From: Diphasiastrum complanatum
Taxonomy: Eukaryota; Streptophyta; Lycopodiopsida; Lycopodiales; Lycopodiaceae
Assembly: GCA_029204225.1 (NCBI GenBank)
Contig: CM055095.1
Span: forward strand, 39,114,141-39,178,140
Direction: 5' to 3'
Length of the DNA stretch: 64,000 nt
The first letter of the stretch is position 1, and each line of letters begins with the position of its first letter. This document shows, piece by piece, positions 32,502 through 44,300 of this stretch. The notes under the pieces were generated by a model, which did not search any database, was not told the DNA's origin, and was given only the letters and a program-made list of their open reading frames with translations. The position numbers and the translations under genes are program-made.

Positions 32502-32908
32502 ATGGAGAACACGGATATCTCAAGCAAGACAATTCAAAAGATTTATGCTCAGTTAATTCCCTAAATCATAGAGATGTTCGCCATTTTGCGCTCTTCATTT
32601 GGTATTGAAAACCCATTCGAATTCTGATAAACTGTTGAGGCTGTTATGCCGAATTTGTTCTTGGTTTTAAGCAATGAAGATTTTTCTTGATTGGAGTACA
32701 TGAACCACGCATAAAACATAACTAATTGTTTAGCTCTTTATCATGAGAGTTTGATTGCAGTTTCGTTATTTATTGCAGACACCAACTAGCATAGTTGTTG
32801 GAGGTTTTGATGATCATTGATTAGACTCTGAGGATGTGCTCAAATACGGATGGATTAGGCAAACACCACAAAAACCAAATGTGTGTCTCTTAAGTACTAA
32901 CTACTTTG

Positions 32909-34303
32909 ACTTGAAAATTTCATAACTTATCCAAATTTCAGAACAGATCATAATAAAATGAGCCAATTCTCAAGTAGCTCATACCTAAGACAATTAGACA
33001 ATTGGAATATTTTTTAGGTTTTATGGCATTCTTCTAGAAGTTCATTGAAAGATGTTAGAGTAGTAGCTCTTTCAAACAATGTATCAAAGGGTCATGGTTA
33101 GTAGACTAAAAAATTCTTAGTGTACTTGTTGGAATTTTAATTCCACTCTAAATCCATTCTTCATAATTTGTAGCATCTACATAGACTTGCATATTTATAT
33201 GGCTTCTTGAACACTTTGCAAAAATACAAGACATCTTCACTAGTCTACAATTATATATGGGATCTTGAAGATTGGTCCATAAGGTAGTGTTTCGATTATT
33301 GAAGTTTGGATAAAGTGTTTTTCAGGTATGTAGGGGCATGCTGGCCAGCGATTTTCTGTTCTTTGTATGTAGTTTTTGGGGTACATTTCAGGATTTCCAA
33401 TGCATAGTGTAGTTGTTATCTTAACAATACCAAAAAAATCAACAAAGGCAATAATGAAAAATGCTTGGTTTGAAAAAATGAAAAATGAAACTGCAGACAT
33501 TGTTTTGAATAAGGTTCAAACTTACTTGGATGCAAATGTGATACAAGGTGCATGTGATGATTCTAGAATTAGCAGAAATGCTTATTCTACGAACATTTAT
33601 TAAACGATTGTAGAGTTAATGGTCACCGTAATCCGTGCAATGATTTCGGACGCTCGCCCCATATAAGCACAAACAATAAGATAAAAAAAATTCATTGTCG
33701 ATATGATCAAAGCTCGCTTTGGTAGATTCTTCATAGCTTTGGCCTGCACTGCCTTTACCTAGGCATGTTTTGTATACAAACCAAAGCAATGAGGAATCTA
33801 CAGAGGAAAATATTGACGAAAACTTGTTCGATATCGGTTCAGCATGCATGGTGACAACAGTGGGGGGCACTTCAACTAGGGTGCGCGTTGAATCGATATT
33901 TCAGTATGGCCATCCTGATATCTGTTCAGCGCACCCCATAGAAGAATCATCATTTCTCAAACCGGTGGCGTGCATCGATTTGCTATTGCAGCGGAAAAAA
34001 GACCTCGAAATCACGATGACAAAATAGGATCTCAAAATTCTTCTGATATTTTATGGCCTATCCCAGTCAATCACAGCCATACATTTGTCAAGAAATGAAT
34101 TGAAGTCAAGGACCTTTAAATGTCAACCAATAAGGCAGAGATACCTGCACCGAAATGTAATTATTGGTCTGTCATTAGCCTTCTGATTAATCATTATCTA
34201 GACCCACGAACATTTATTAATGATTTGATTTTCAAGATTCCACAAGATTTCAAATTTAATGATCGTCGTCTTACGTGCCTCAAGATTCGCAACATTCACG
34301 AAG
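32909..34303. other. Non-coding or unassigned, with two small plus-strand ORFs
   Basis: ORF 33376-33603 (75 codons) reads PKKSTKAIMKNAWFEKMKN and has the feel of a real protein segment, but I do not recognise it. ORF 33770-34027 (85 codons) is acidic at its start (NEESTEENIDENLFD) and could be a protease-adjacent retroelement piece. Nothing else is identifiable. Confidence 0.3.
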
Positions 34304-35285
34304 TCAATCATTTCGCACGCTCTGCCAGTGCATGCACAGCTAGTAAGCGTGTTTCACAGAGTTTATGCAGAGCTTCGTGGCGTAGCTGTAGAGATTTGGA
34401 CTCATTAAGACGTTGCGTGGTGGCAATCCTTAATGAAGAAACTAAAAACTCTACTAGCATCAAAGCATCCTGATCATATACCAATTGGAAGGGTGTTTGA
34501 TCAGTGCTCCCTTTATATGTTGTCCTGAATGCCCACATTGCAGCATGCAACTTGTGTTCCCAATCTGATCTGCTAGCTTCAACTATTTTCGTGAGCATGC
34601 TACACAGGATCTTATTGGATGATTATGCTTGCCCATTACCACGAGGATAATAAGGCGTACTGGTTGTGTGGATCACGAAGAATTCCTCCAACAGGACCTT
34701 GATGGTCTCGTTGATGAAATGGCTTCCGCGATCACTGACTAGCTCCACCGGGCATCCGAAGCGCACAATGATATTTTCATAAAGGAACTTGGCAGTGGTC
34801 CTAGCATCAGCTACTCTTACTGCCTTGGCTTTGACCCATTTGGTGAGGTAGTCTGTGGCTACGATTATGTATCGAGCCTGGGAACTCCTTGCTGCAGGGT
34901 GAATTGGACCAGTATAATCCAATCCACATTTTTCGAATGATGTTTGGGCTAAGACTGGGTGTAGTAGGTCATAGTTCAATCTCGTTGGTCTCCTTGCCCT
35001 TTGTCACACATCGTACTTTGTCAAGTATTCCTCTGTATATTTATGAATCGTTGGCCACCAACATCCTGATTGCAGGATCTTGCGAACTGTAATGTCAGAT
35101 GCAAAATGACCCCCACCCATGCCTTCATGTGAAAGCGAAATGATCTGGGTGGTCTCATGAGGAAGAATACACCGCCGAAGAATTCCATCAAGACCTCTTC
35201 GGTACAACTGGCCAGCAATCAGCTGATAAGGTCTAGCCTTCAAAACACTAAATAGGTCAATGTACTTGTTCAATTCCGATTTTTG
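34304..35285 (-). pseudogene. gypsy integrase relic, copy X1
   Basis: Ty3/gypsy integrase on the minus strand. 35004-35273 holds the HHCC zinc-binding module (SHEGMGGGHFASDITVRKIL, CWWPTIHKYTEEYLTKYDV) with a stop where the last Cys pair should begin. 34623-34979 holds the catalytic core (CGLDYTGPIHPA, VSDRGSHFIN, YYPRGNGQA), with a stop replacing Glu after GQA. 34308-34598 continues to WAFRTTYKGSTDQTPFQLVYDQ. It joins copia gag leader DNA at about 35285, the same junction as at about 47490. Confidence 0.88.
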
Positions 35286-36384
35286 AATTCACATACTGGA
35301 TTTGGCCGATTTTTGGATCATTGGTTCAGCCTAAGTGGTGGCTTATAGATTGCATATCAAATTTTCAGCATTTGCATGTAGATTTGGAATAGTCAATCTT
35401 TTGTGATTTTGTCAAAACCCTAATTTTGATTGGATCTCTAGATAGTGAGGTTGATGGGATTTATTTGAGTGTGTTTCAATCTTAGAAAGTGGCAAAAGTC
35501 ATTAGATTGAGGATAGATCATAGGTTGATGAAGATTCCATGATTCTATGTGTTGATTTGCTTGGGTAAGTGCTCGAAGAAAATTTGTGAGATAGTTTCAA
35601 ATCTTGGTGATTTCGTTTGAAAGCATTTGTTGTTGTTCAAAGGAGTGCTTTGTGCATTGAAACAAGTTGAAAGAGAAGATCAGGTCATTGCTACATAGCA
35701 ACCTCAATTGGAGTCATGTTGGAAACCAATGATAGGCTCACCTCAAGTAACTATTCACTGTGGAAAGTGAGGATGGAGTCACTTCTTGAGATGAATGATG
35801 TTTTGGATATTGTTTTGTTGATTTTCACACGTGTGGACTGTCCACTACATGTACTTGTGATCTCCTAAGGTGTGTAGATGCACCAAGATCAAGACTAGAT
35901 TGAGATTCAAGATCAATCTTGAATCCTATGGCAAAAACACACTACTACATGCATTCAATCACTTCCAACTCTCACTCACACGTGTGGGAAGTATTCAAAA
36001 AATAATCTAAGTAAAAACAAGCTGCTCTCCTCGGGTAGAGATAGAAAATGCATCAAGAGCTCTCGGGTAGAGAGAGAAAGCTAGAAATCCAAAAACTCAC
36101 AAAATCCATGAAATCACCAAATCAATTGATTTCAAAATGAGGAGTACAATGATACTAGTAGGTCCACGAGCTACCACTATGCTTAACTATGATTGGACCA
36201 CATTTTGTCACCTCTTGATCCTATTGGATCATTGATCTATCCACCTCTTAATTCTATTGGACTATATTCAAGCACACCTCAATTTCCTATCAACATCCTA
36301 CACCTAGATGCTTGATGTAAAAAACATAAGACCCCTATATCTAACATAGATAATCTTTTTCAATTCTTCATAGTTGTAGGTTTG
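35286..36384 (+). mobile_element. copia leader and gag start, X1, with an LTR-like insertion
   Basis: 35286-35814 matches 47481-48014: leader, then gag in which the start codon is ATA (ATAGCAACCTCA) in both copies, then MLETNDRLTSSNYSLWKVR. Gag is interrupted after DVLDIV at 35814 and resumes at about 36371 with VGLEERPVTQQDQ. No 5' LTR is present, because the leader abuts gypsy DNA directly. Confidence 0.8.
35815..36370. mobile_element. Solo-LTR-like insertion in gag
   Basis: About 556 bp absent from the homologous gag at 48014/48015, beginning near TGTTGATTTTCACACG and ending CTTCA, flanked by TTGTT and TAGTT (one mismatch), consistent with a solo LTR and a 5-bp target duplication. It has two CACACGTGTG palindromes (35826-35835, 35977-35986). 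Confidence 0.55.
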
Positions 36385-37154
36385 GAGGAGAGACCAGTAA
36401 CACAACAAGATCAATTGAGGTATGACAAGAGGGCCAAGAAGGCTCTATACATGATAAAGATGAATGTTATCAATGAACTTCTCAAGGAAGTTGGTAAGTG
36501 CACATCATCTTTGGAAGCTTGGAATTCATTGAAGAAGCTTTATGAATCCAAGTCTACTTCTAGAGTATTGACTCTAAGAAGGCAAATCTTTTCTTGTTTG
36601 CAAAAGAATGACGAAAGTCCAAGTACTTTTGTTTTGAGAATGAAAGCATTGAATGATGAGTTAGCTTGCATAGATGAAAGCATTAAGGAAGGAGAGCTTA
36701 TTCAAGTGATTCTTAATGGCTTGTTGGATGTTCATGCTAACATTGTTCAAAGTATTGCTATTCAAAAGTCTTTGACAAGTTTGATGGATCTTCAAGAGAT
36801 CTTGACCAATGAGGAATATAGGCTTCAAGCAAGAGGTGGATCTACATCGACACTTCAAGAGGATGCTATGTTCACAAAGGGCAAATTCAAGGGCAAAACC
36901 AAAAGTAAGTGGTCTAAAGGGCAAGATCAAGTGGACGCTTCTTCAAGTGGCAAAAAGAAGGATAGATCAAAGCTCAACTGCTTCTATTGTGGCATCAAGG
37001 ACACTTTGCAAGTGAGTGCTACAAGAAGAAGAGAGATCAAGGAGAAAAGCAAGGTAATCTTACTCTTGATGAGGATGGTTTGGATGTTCAAGATGCAAAT
37101 GATGATGCTATTGTGATGTCTTCATGTATGCTTGCTAATGATGGAGATCTATAA
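36382..37154 (+). pseudogene. copia gag fragment, copy 2
   Basis: Same as 1-767: UBN2 gag in frame from YDKRAKKALYMIKMNV to the zinc knuckle, broken by the same 1-base deletion after CGIK. Copia homology ends at AGATCTA before the protease. The shared lesion shows the two fragments derive from one already defective progenitor. Confidence 0.88.
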
Positions 37155-37579
37155 CCCAAGTCTTGCCTAGTGGGCCCCGCCACAGTACAGTAGAATAATA
37201 AGTGCAAGGCACTGGCATCCTGTGTGTATAAGCCCAGCCACCAATGAGCACAAGTAGCAAGTTGTAATTCCTAGGAATAAGAGACTAGGGGCTTAAAACT
37301 CTAAAATGACATTAGAGGCCCTAAGTCAAGTTGCAAATAAAAAAGCTAAAAGGGTCCAACTTAAAACTCACATGAATCATGTGAGTGCCCTTGTGCTTTC
37401 TTAGCACCATTAGATTTAAGTTGTGTTTCTTTAAAAGGCTTGGATTAGAATCCTTGTCCCAATGAAGTGGCCAATAAGAGTAAAGGAGACTCACCTCTAA
37501 AATCTATAAGAGAGAGTCATTTCCTTTGTATTGTATCATCTTCCATTCTCTTCTTAATAAAACTCTCTTGGTTTCTCCA

Positions 37580-37712
<133 letters not shown>

Positions 37713-37771
37713 GTTGGGATAGAATAGCCTTGGGTAGGCGCTCGAGCCCCCAAAGCCTTTCTCAGCCTAGG

Positions 37772-37916
<145 letters not shown>

Positions 37917-37979
37917 CCCTCTCTATTCTTGCTATGTAGGTGAAGGCGAGGTTGCCGCTCCCAGCAACGAACCCCTATG

Positions 37980-38837
37980 CTACACCCCCGACACAACAGT
38001 GGATGTAGAAGCAGCGCCACGCATTCGTTTGTTGGTCGTTGTGTTAATAACTGCAGGTTGGGAGGATGTGGATGCTTGATATGGTGGATAAAGACTAGTA
38101 TGTGGCATGAGGGCAGACAAAAGGGATGAGCGTTGGAAACCATGCACTTTTGTCTCGAGAAGTGTGCAAGCAAAGTGACACAACAGGGGGGCTGCTGCGA
38201 TTCGCTCACGGTTGTTGGGTTTGATGGATTTGGTTAGTTCTCAAATAAGGAAGCTATGCCAGTCATATGGCACAACGGAGGGGTTAGGAAATTCCAAAAA
38301 GGATTCCACTATATGACTCAGCAGCGTAGACTGTATTCTGTCCTTGCGAAATGTTGAAATAACCAGAAAGTTATTCAACAGATGCGCAGCCGTCTGAATG
38401 ACGGGTTCCGTGATAGCTTCTATCAGGTAGCCATTGTTAGTCTAGATGGGAATTTCTGGTGTGGTTTGGGTGACGAACGGTTTGATCAGAGATTTGGCGT
38501 GGCGATGGGAGATGGGTTGACGATCACCGGACATAATGCCAATAGTGACCATCGAGTCGGCATTAATCCTGACCTTGTACATGGTACCTTGGTATAGGAA
38601 GTGGAAATGAGCCTTGTCCTCATCCCCGGTGGCGTAAGCGTGAAGGGCGAGGCCCATGTTAATCTCAGAATGGAAGAGCGCTAGGTAAAAACCCATTGCC
38701 ACTAGAAGTGCACTGGCTGTCTGTAGCCATGGTTGGATCAGAGTGTCAGAGGGTAGAGGCCAAATTTGTGTGGCCTCGGGGATGCCATGCTGGATCACTT
38801 GTTTGGCTCTAGAGTTTTCAGAGGATGAGGAGGCCAT
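37980..38837 (-). pseudogene. Unknown protein, copy 2 of the 131-codon ORF and continuation
   Basis: The open part is 38442-38837 (131 codons, MASSSSENSRAKQVIQHG...). It differs from copy 1 at only about two residues, for example VTIG for VTVG and HAKSL for HAKAL. The same stop follows, and the interrupted downstream reading is also retained to about 37980. Family unknown. Confidence 0.5.
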
Positions 38838-39143
38838 CTTAGCAATGATGATTAGTGGTCAGAAAAATAAAAAAATGGTGGAAAATGGAAAAGAGTGTGG
38901 AAACGACAGAAAATTGTAAATAACGAGTGTTGGATGATAAGGAGTGTAGTTCAGAGTGCAAATCGATGTTCAGTAATATCAGTTGACAATTGGTAAGAAG
39001 TTTGGTTGCAAACGGAGAACTTGGTAATTTTAGAGTAAATATCAGCAAAGCTTCGCTAGCAAAGGCGACAAATGACTCAAATTCAGCCCTTACATAGCAG
39101 AATTTAGAGTGTGTATTAGGTGAAATCCACTTTCCCTTGCTCA

Positions 39144-39763
39144 GTTCCACCCAAATTTTGGCAGGCTCCTTCTTCACAAAATTCTAAGACCACAGAGAAG
39201 TTTGCGAGAGTTCAGAAGGTGATTTGACTACTATGCAAAGGTTCTGCGAGGGTTCAGGCTGTCTGCGAGAGTTCAACTCTCGCAGGAAGTAATCTCTCAC
39301 ACAACTTGTTCTTGTGATTGGATTTTCAAGATCAGACCATGTAGACAGGCTAATTTCACTGCTCTGATTCCATTTAGGCACCTTGCGAGGGTTGGTAAGA
39401 TGATCTTGATGCTCTACGAGGGTTCTAAAAATTCTGCTTCTGGGAACTCTTGCATACACTAAAAAATGATGATTCCTCCATTAGGAACTCTTGCAGAGAT
39501 TTTCATGGATGCATCTATGTCAGATCTGGTGACTGTCTAGTTTTCAAGAGCTATCTCCTAGGGGATCTCAAAAAATCATGAAAAAAGTGCTCTTTCAGAG
39601 TGTTTTTTGATGAGATCTCGAGATTTTCTGATTTTTAACTTTTGTAAACTGGTAATCAGCTTCATCCAGGCTTGATCTGACTGTTGGTGGTTCTCTGAAA
39701 GGTCTAATGGATTCTTGGTAGTAGATCCATCAGTCAATCTGATGATCTGCTTTCTTTTTTATC
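39144..39763. repeat. LTR-like DNA with repeated GCGAGAGTTC motif
   Basis: At least seven copies in both orientations of a word close to TGCGAGRGTTC (about 39202, 39244, 39263, 39274 inverted, 39382, 39412, 39442 inverted, 39483 inverted). One pair forms a perfect palindrome at 39263-39285. It lies next to the 3' side of the minus-strand gypsy integrase, where a 3' LTR would be expected. Confidence 0.55.
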
Positions 39764-40681
39764 CTATCTGGATCTGGATCCTCCTTGGATTCTGATGGAT
39801 TTCTCCGATCTTGCTAGATCTGGTTGAATCTTGATGGATCTAGTTTGATTTGGCTTGATCTCCTTAGATCTAGCGGTGATGGCTGAACAGATTAGCTTTT
39901 TGTAACGTGGCGTCACATCTAGCTTTTCTAAGTTCACGGCTCCATGATTAAGAATTTCCTTGATCCTATAAGGACCTTCGCCAATGAATTTTAACTTCCC
40001 CTTGATCGCCTTGGTTTTATACATCAAAACCAGATCTCTTGAATGAAGATCCTTCTTTTGTAATCTGCGATCATGCCAAGATTTGTGTCTTTCCTTTCCA
40101 GCTGCCAGTGCATGCACAGCTAGTAAGCGTGTTTCACAGAGTTTATGCAGAGCTTCATGGCGTAGCTGTAGAGATTTGGACTCATTAAGACGTTGCGCGG
40201 TGGCAATCCTTAATGAAGAAACTAAAAACTCTACTAGCATCACAGCATCCTGACCATATACCAATTGGAAGGGTGTTTGATCAGTGCTCCCTTTATATGT
40301 TGTCCTGAATGCCCACATTGCAGCATGCAACTTGTGTTCCCAATCTGATCTGCTAGCTTCAACTATTTTCGTGAGCATGATACACAGAATCTTATTGGAT
40401 GATTCTGCTTGCCCATTACCACGAGGATAATAAGACGTACTGGTTGTGTGGATCGAAGAATTCCTCCAACAGGACCTTGATGGTCTCGTTGATGAAATGG
40501 CTTCCGCGATCACTGACTAGCTCCACCGGGCATCCGAAGCGCACAATGATATTTTCATAAAGGAACTTGGCAGTGGTCCTAGCATCAGCTACTCTTACTG
40601 CCTTGGCTTCGATCCATTTGGTGAGGTAGTCTGTGGCTACGATTATGTATCGAGCTTGGAAACTCCTTGCCATAGGGTGAA
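39764..40681 (-). pseudogene. gypsy integrase relic, copy X2 (left part)
   Basis: 40416-40673 holds the catalytic core (ATDYLTKWIEAKAVRVAD, FGCPVELVSDRGSHFIN); a 2-bp deletion relative to X1 shifts the frame near 40453. 39764-40513 continues (GNGQAESSNKILCIMLTKIVE) with Glu intact, then the C-terminal domain (GEGPYRIKEILNHGAVNLEKL) to a Lys/Arg-rich end. Its upstream zinc-binding part lies beyond element K at 47104-47480. Confidence 0.88.
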
Positions 40682-41336
40682 TGTGAAAAATACAGATCCT
40701 AAGTGGATCTAAACTCCAAGATCATTGGCTTGAATGCTTGCACTCCAAACTACATAAGCTAGGAATTGGCAACACATTCTATGCTACCTAGAATGCAAAG
40801 AACTTGATCAAAAAGCATTTATCACAAATGGAAACTTCCATAAACATCAAGTGCGGCCCAAAATAGCATTATACAGTCCATAATACATCAGCCTACCACT
40901 TTTGGAAAGCACCTAAGATCATACACAATAGCTTGAAGACAATACACACAACAATGCTCTCAATGGAGGAAGAAACAATGACAATGATCTATTGATCTCA
41001 ATGAAGCATACAAAAGGTTTCTCCAACCTGTTCTCCACGACTTCCCTACTATTTATGGATGAGGAAGATGACTCTCTCTCCTCTCTCTAGAAGGTACTTG
41101 ACCCTAGATATTCCCTATATAGGAAAAATAGCTAAAAATGGCTTATATGACCAAAATACATCAAAATGGTCTCATTTTGAAGGGTATGAAGTTTGACACT
41201 TCATCATACTGAAAAAATACAGTAAATAAAAACATTGTGGCCTGGTTCACACGTGTGAAACTCCAGAACCAAAACTATTTACAATTTTAGCCAATTTAGG
41301 CCTCAAACTAGCTAGGAAATGTTGACAATTTTCACA
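40682..41336 (-). repeat. 3' LTR of element K
   Basis: 655 bp, TGTGAAAAAT...ATTTTCACA. It contains CACACGTGTG (41248-41257) and a CCTATATAGG TATA-like palindrome near 41115. Confidence 0.97.
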
Positions 41337-44300
41337 CTCCCTCTTCAACATTGGATGCTAGTTTCAACATAGTCTTTGAGCACATTCCAAGATTAGATCT
41401 ATGCATTAAATATAGTTCCTTTCCCAATGGTTTGGTGAAGATATCAGCCACACACTCCTTTGAAGAGACATGTTGAAGCTCCACCTCTTTGGCAATGACT
41501 TGATCTCTCACAAAATGGTGAGCAATCTCAATGTGCTTGCTCCTTGCATGAAAAACAGGATTGCTTGCCAAGCTTTGGGCTGAAAGGTTATCACAAAGTA
41601 TGATTGGAGTCTTCTCTGGTTCCAGCAAGTGAAGATCCAATAACATCCTCTTGATCCAAAGAATCTCCTTGGTGCATGTTGTTAATGCCTTGTACTCGGC
41701 TTCGGTGGAAGATAGAGAGATAGTTGGTTGCTTCTTTGATAGCCATGAGACCACTCCATCTCCAAGATAGATTGCAAAGGCACTTGTTGACTTCCTATCC
41801 ATTTGATCACCTGCAAAATCTGAATCTGAAAATCCACAAAGGTTAGGTATAGTACCTCCATACAAGATGCCAAAATCTCTAGATCCCGAGATGTATCTAA
41901 GTACTCTCTTTCCTAGCTTCCAATGAGCCTCACTAGGATCTTGCATAAATTGACTTAGTTTACCAACCACAAAGCTTAGATCAGGTCTTGTGATGGTTAA
42001 CCATATAAGAGATCCTATTAGCTTTCTATAGAGAGTAATGTCCTTGAAGGATCTTTCATTACTTCTTGTAGTTAGCTTTACATTTGATTCCATAGGAGTA
42101 GAAACAACTTTACAATCTTCCATATGAAACCTTTTTAGAATAGAGTTAACATACTTTTCTTGACATATGAATGTAGATTTAGAAGTTCTAATAATCTCTA
42201 TTCCTAAGATATAATGAAGTTTACCAAGATCTTGAATTTCAAACTCTCTTTTGAGTGCCATCTTGATTTCATCTATATCTAGATTGTTACCACCACTTAA
42301 GATAATGTCATCAACATAGATCAAAAGTAAAGTGATATCATTTTCATTCAATCTAAAGTAGAGAGAATGATCATACTCACTCATAACAAAGTTTTGAGAA
42401 AGTAAGAAGGAATTGAGCTTAGCATACCAACTCCTTGGTGCTTGCTTTAGCCCATACAAACTCTTTTGGAGATAGCACACATGATTAGGCTCATCATGTG
42501 AAACATAGCCCTCGGGTTGCTCCATGTAAATATCTTCTTCAAGATCACCATTCAAGAAGGCATTAGTAACATCCATTTGCCACATATCCCAATCATAAAG
42601 AGTTGCAAGAGAGATTAGGATTCGAATAGTTACCATCTTTGCCACGGGTGCAAAGGTCTCATCATAGTCAATACCATATTCTTGAGCATACCCCTTTGCC
42701 ACCAACCTTGCCTTGTACTTGTTGATTGATCCATCTTGATTTGTCTTGATCTTGAAGATCCACTTACAACCAATTGCCTTCTTGTCCTTTGGAAGCTTTA
42801 CCAACCTCCATGTGTTGCTTTTGATGAGTGCTTGATGCTCATGATCCATGGCTTGGATCCATTCCTTCTTTTGAATTGCTTCACCTACACAAGTTGGTTC
42901 ATCAAAAGAGGTAAGAAAAGCAAAGTTAGAGTTGTCCACCACTTGCTTTCCTTTTTCATCATAGGTTAGCCTTGATGGCTTAGCCCTTTGCCTTTGAGTC
43001 TTCCTTGAAGTTTGCTTTGGAGTGGCATCTCCATCTTCATCCAAGACATCTTGCACATCATGATGATTAGTAGGCACATCAACATCAACATCAACAACAT
43101 TGGAAACATTCTCTTCATGAAAGATGACATCCCTACTTATGACAACTTTCTTTGTAGAAGGAATGTACACTTTGTAAGCCTTGCTTACTTCACTATAGCC
43201 AACAAACACACCCTTCTTTGATGAAGGATCTTCTTTAGTTCTATCATCAAGTGTGATATTGACAAAACATGTACATCCAAAGATCCTACAATGCTTGACA
43301 CTCGGCCTTCTACCATAAAGAACCTCATGAGGAGTTTTACCATCCAAGGAAGCACTTGTCCATCTATTACATAGATAGTTAGCACATGCTAAAGCTTCCC
43401 CCCAAAAAGACTTAGCAAGATTAGCATGTAGTCTCATTGCCTTGGCACATTCACAAAGGGTTCTATTCTTCCTCTCGGCCACTCCATTCTGTTGTGGAGT
43501 CCTAGGACTAGACATCTCCCTCTTAATCCCATGTGCTATACAAAAGTCTTTGAACCTATTTGAGGTGTATTCCCCTCCATTATCAGATCTTAAGCATTTG
43601 ATCTTTGTATTGAATTGGTTTTCCATTTCATTCTTGAACTTGACAAATGCAGCAAACACTTCATCCTTACTTTTAAGAAGATAGATCCAAGTATACCTAC
43701 TAAAGTCATCAATGAAAGTTGCATACATCTTTGCCCCACCATTGCTAGTTGTACTAGAAGAATGAATATCAGAATGCACAAGTTGAAAAGCTTCTTTAGA
43801 TCTAGAAGTAGATCTAGAATAAGCAAGTCTATGAGATTTGGACAAGGCACAATGTTCACAAACACTATTGTTTGCAACAAGACTTTTAGGGAGACCAAGA
43901 ACAAGCTCTTTCTTTGCCATTACCTCCAAAGATTTGAAGTTGGGATGGCCCAACCTCTTGTGCCAAACTTCTTGGTTTGTCAATTGCTCCCTAGCCATAC
44001 ATCCTTCATGATTAGAGATCACACATGCATCAAGCTTGAAAAGTTTACCATGCCTCCTACCTTGAGCAATCAAGGATCCACATTTACTTATCAAACATGC
44101 ATCTCCAATGAACTCCACATCAAGTCCTTTGTCAATCATTTGACTTACACTAAGCAAATTCTTAGTGATTGAAGGAATGTACAAAACATTTTCAAGATTT
44201 GCTTTCCTATTTGTTGAAAGGGAAATAGGAATAGTGCCTATGCCTTTGATGTCACATTGACCATCATTTGCAGTGTAGATGATGTTACCTTCTCCCTCAT

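Larger units (their letters stand above)
30664..32908 (+). repeat. CAF1 gene block, segmental duplicate copy 2
   Basis: Counterpart of 3151-5540. It differs by a 100-bp tandem duplication present only in copy 1, a (GC)n/(CA)n compound microsatellite here, a short deletion near 31000-31090, and scattered substitutions. Confidence 0.9.
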
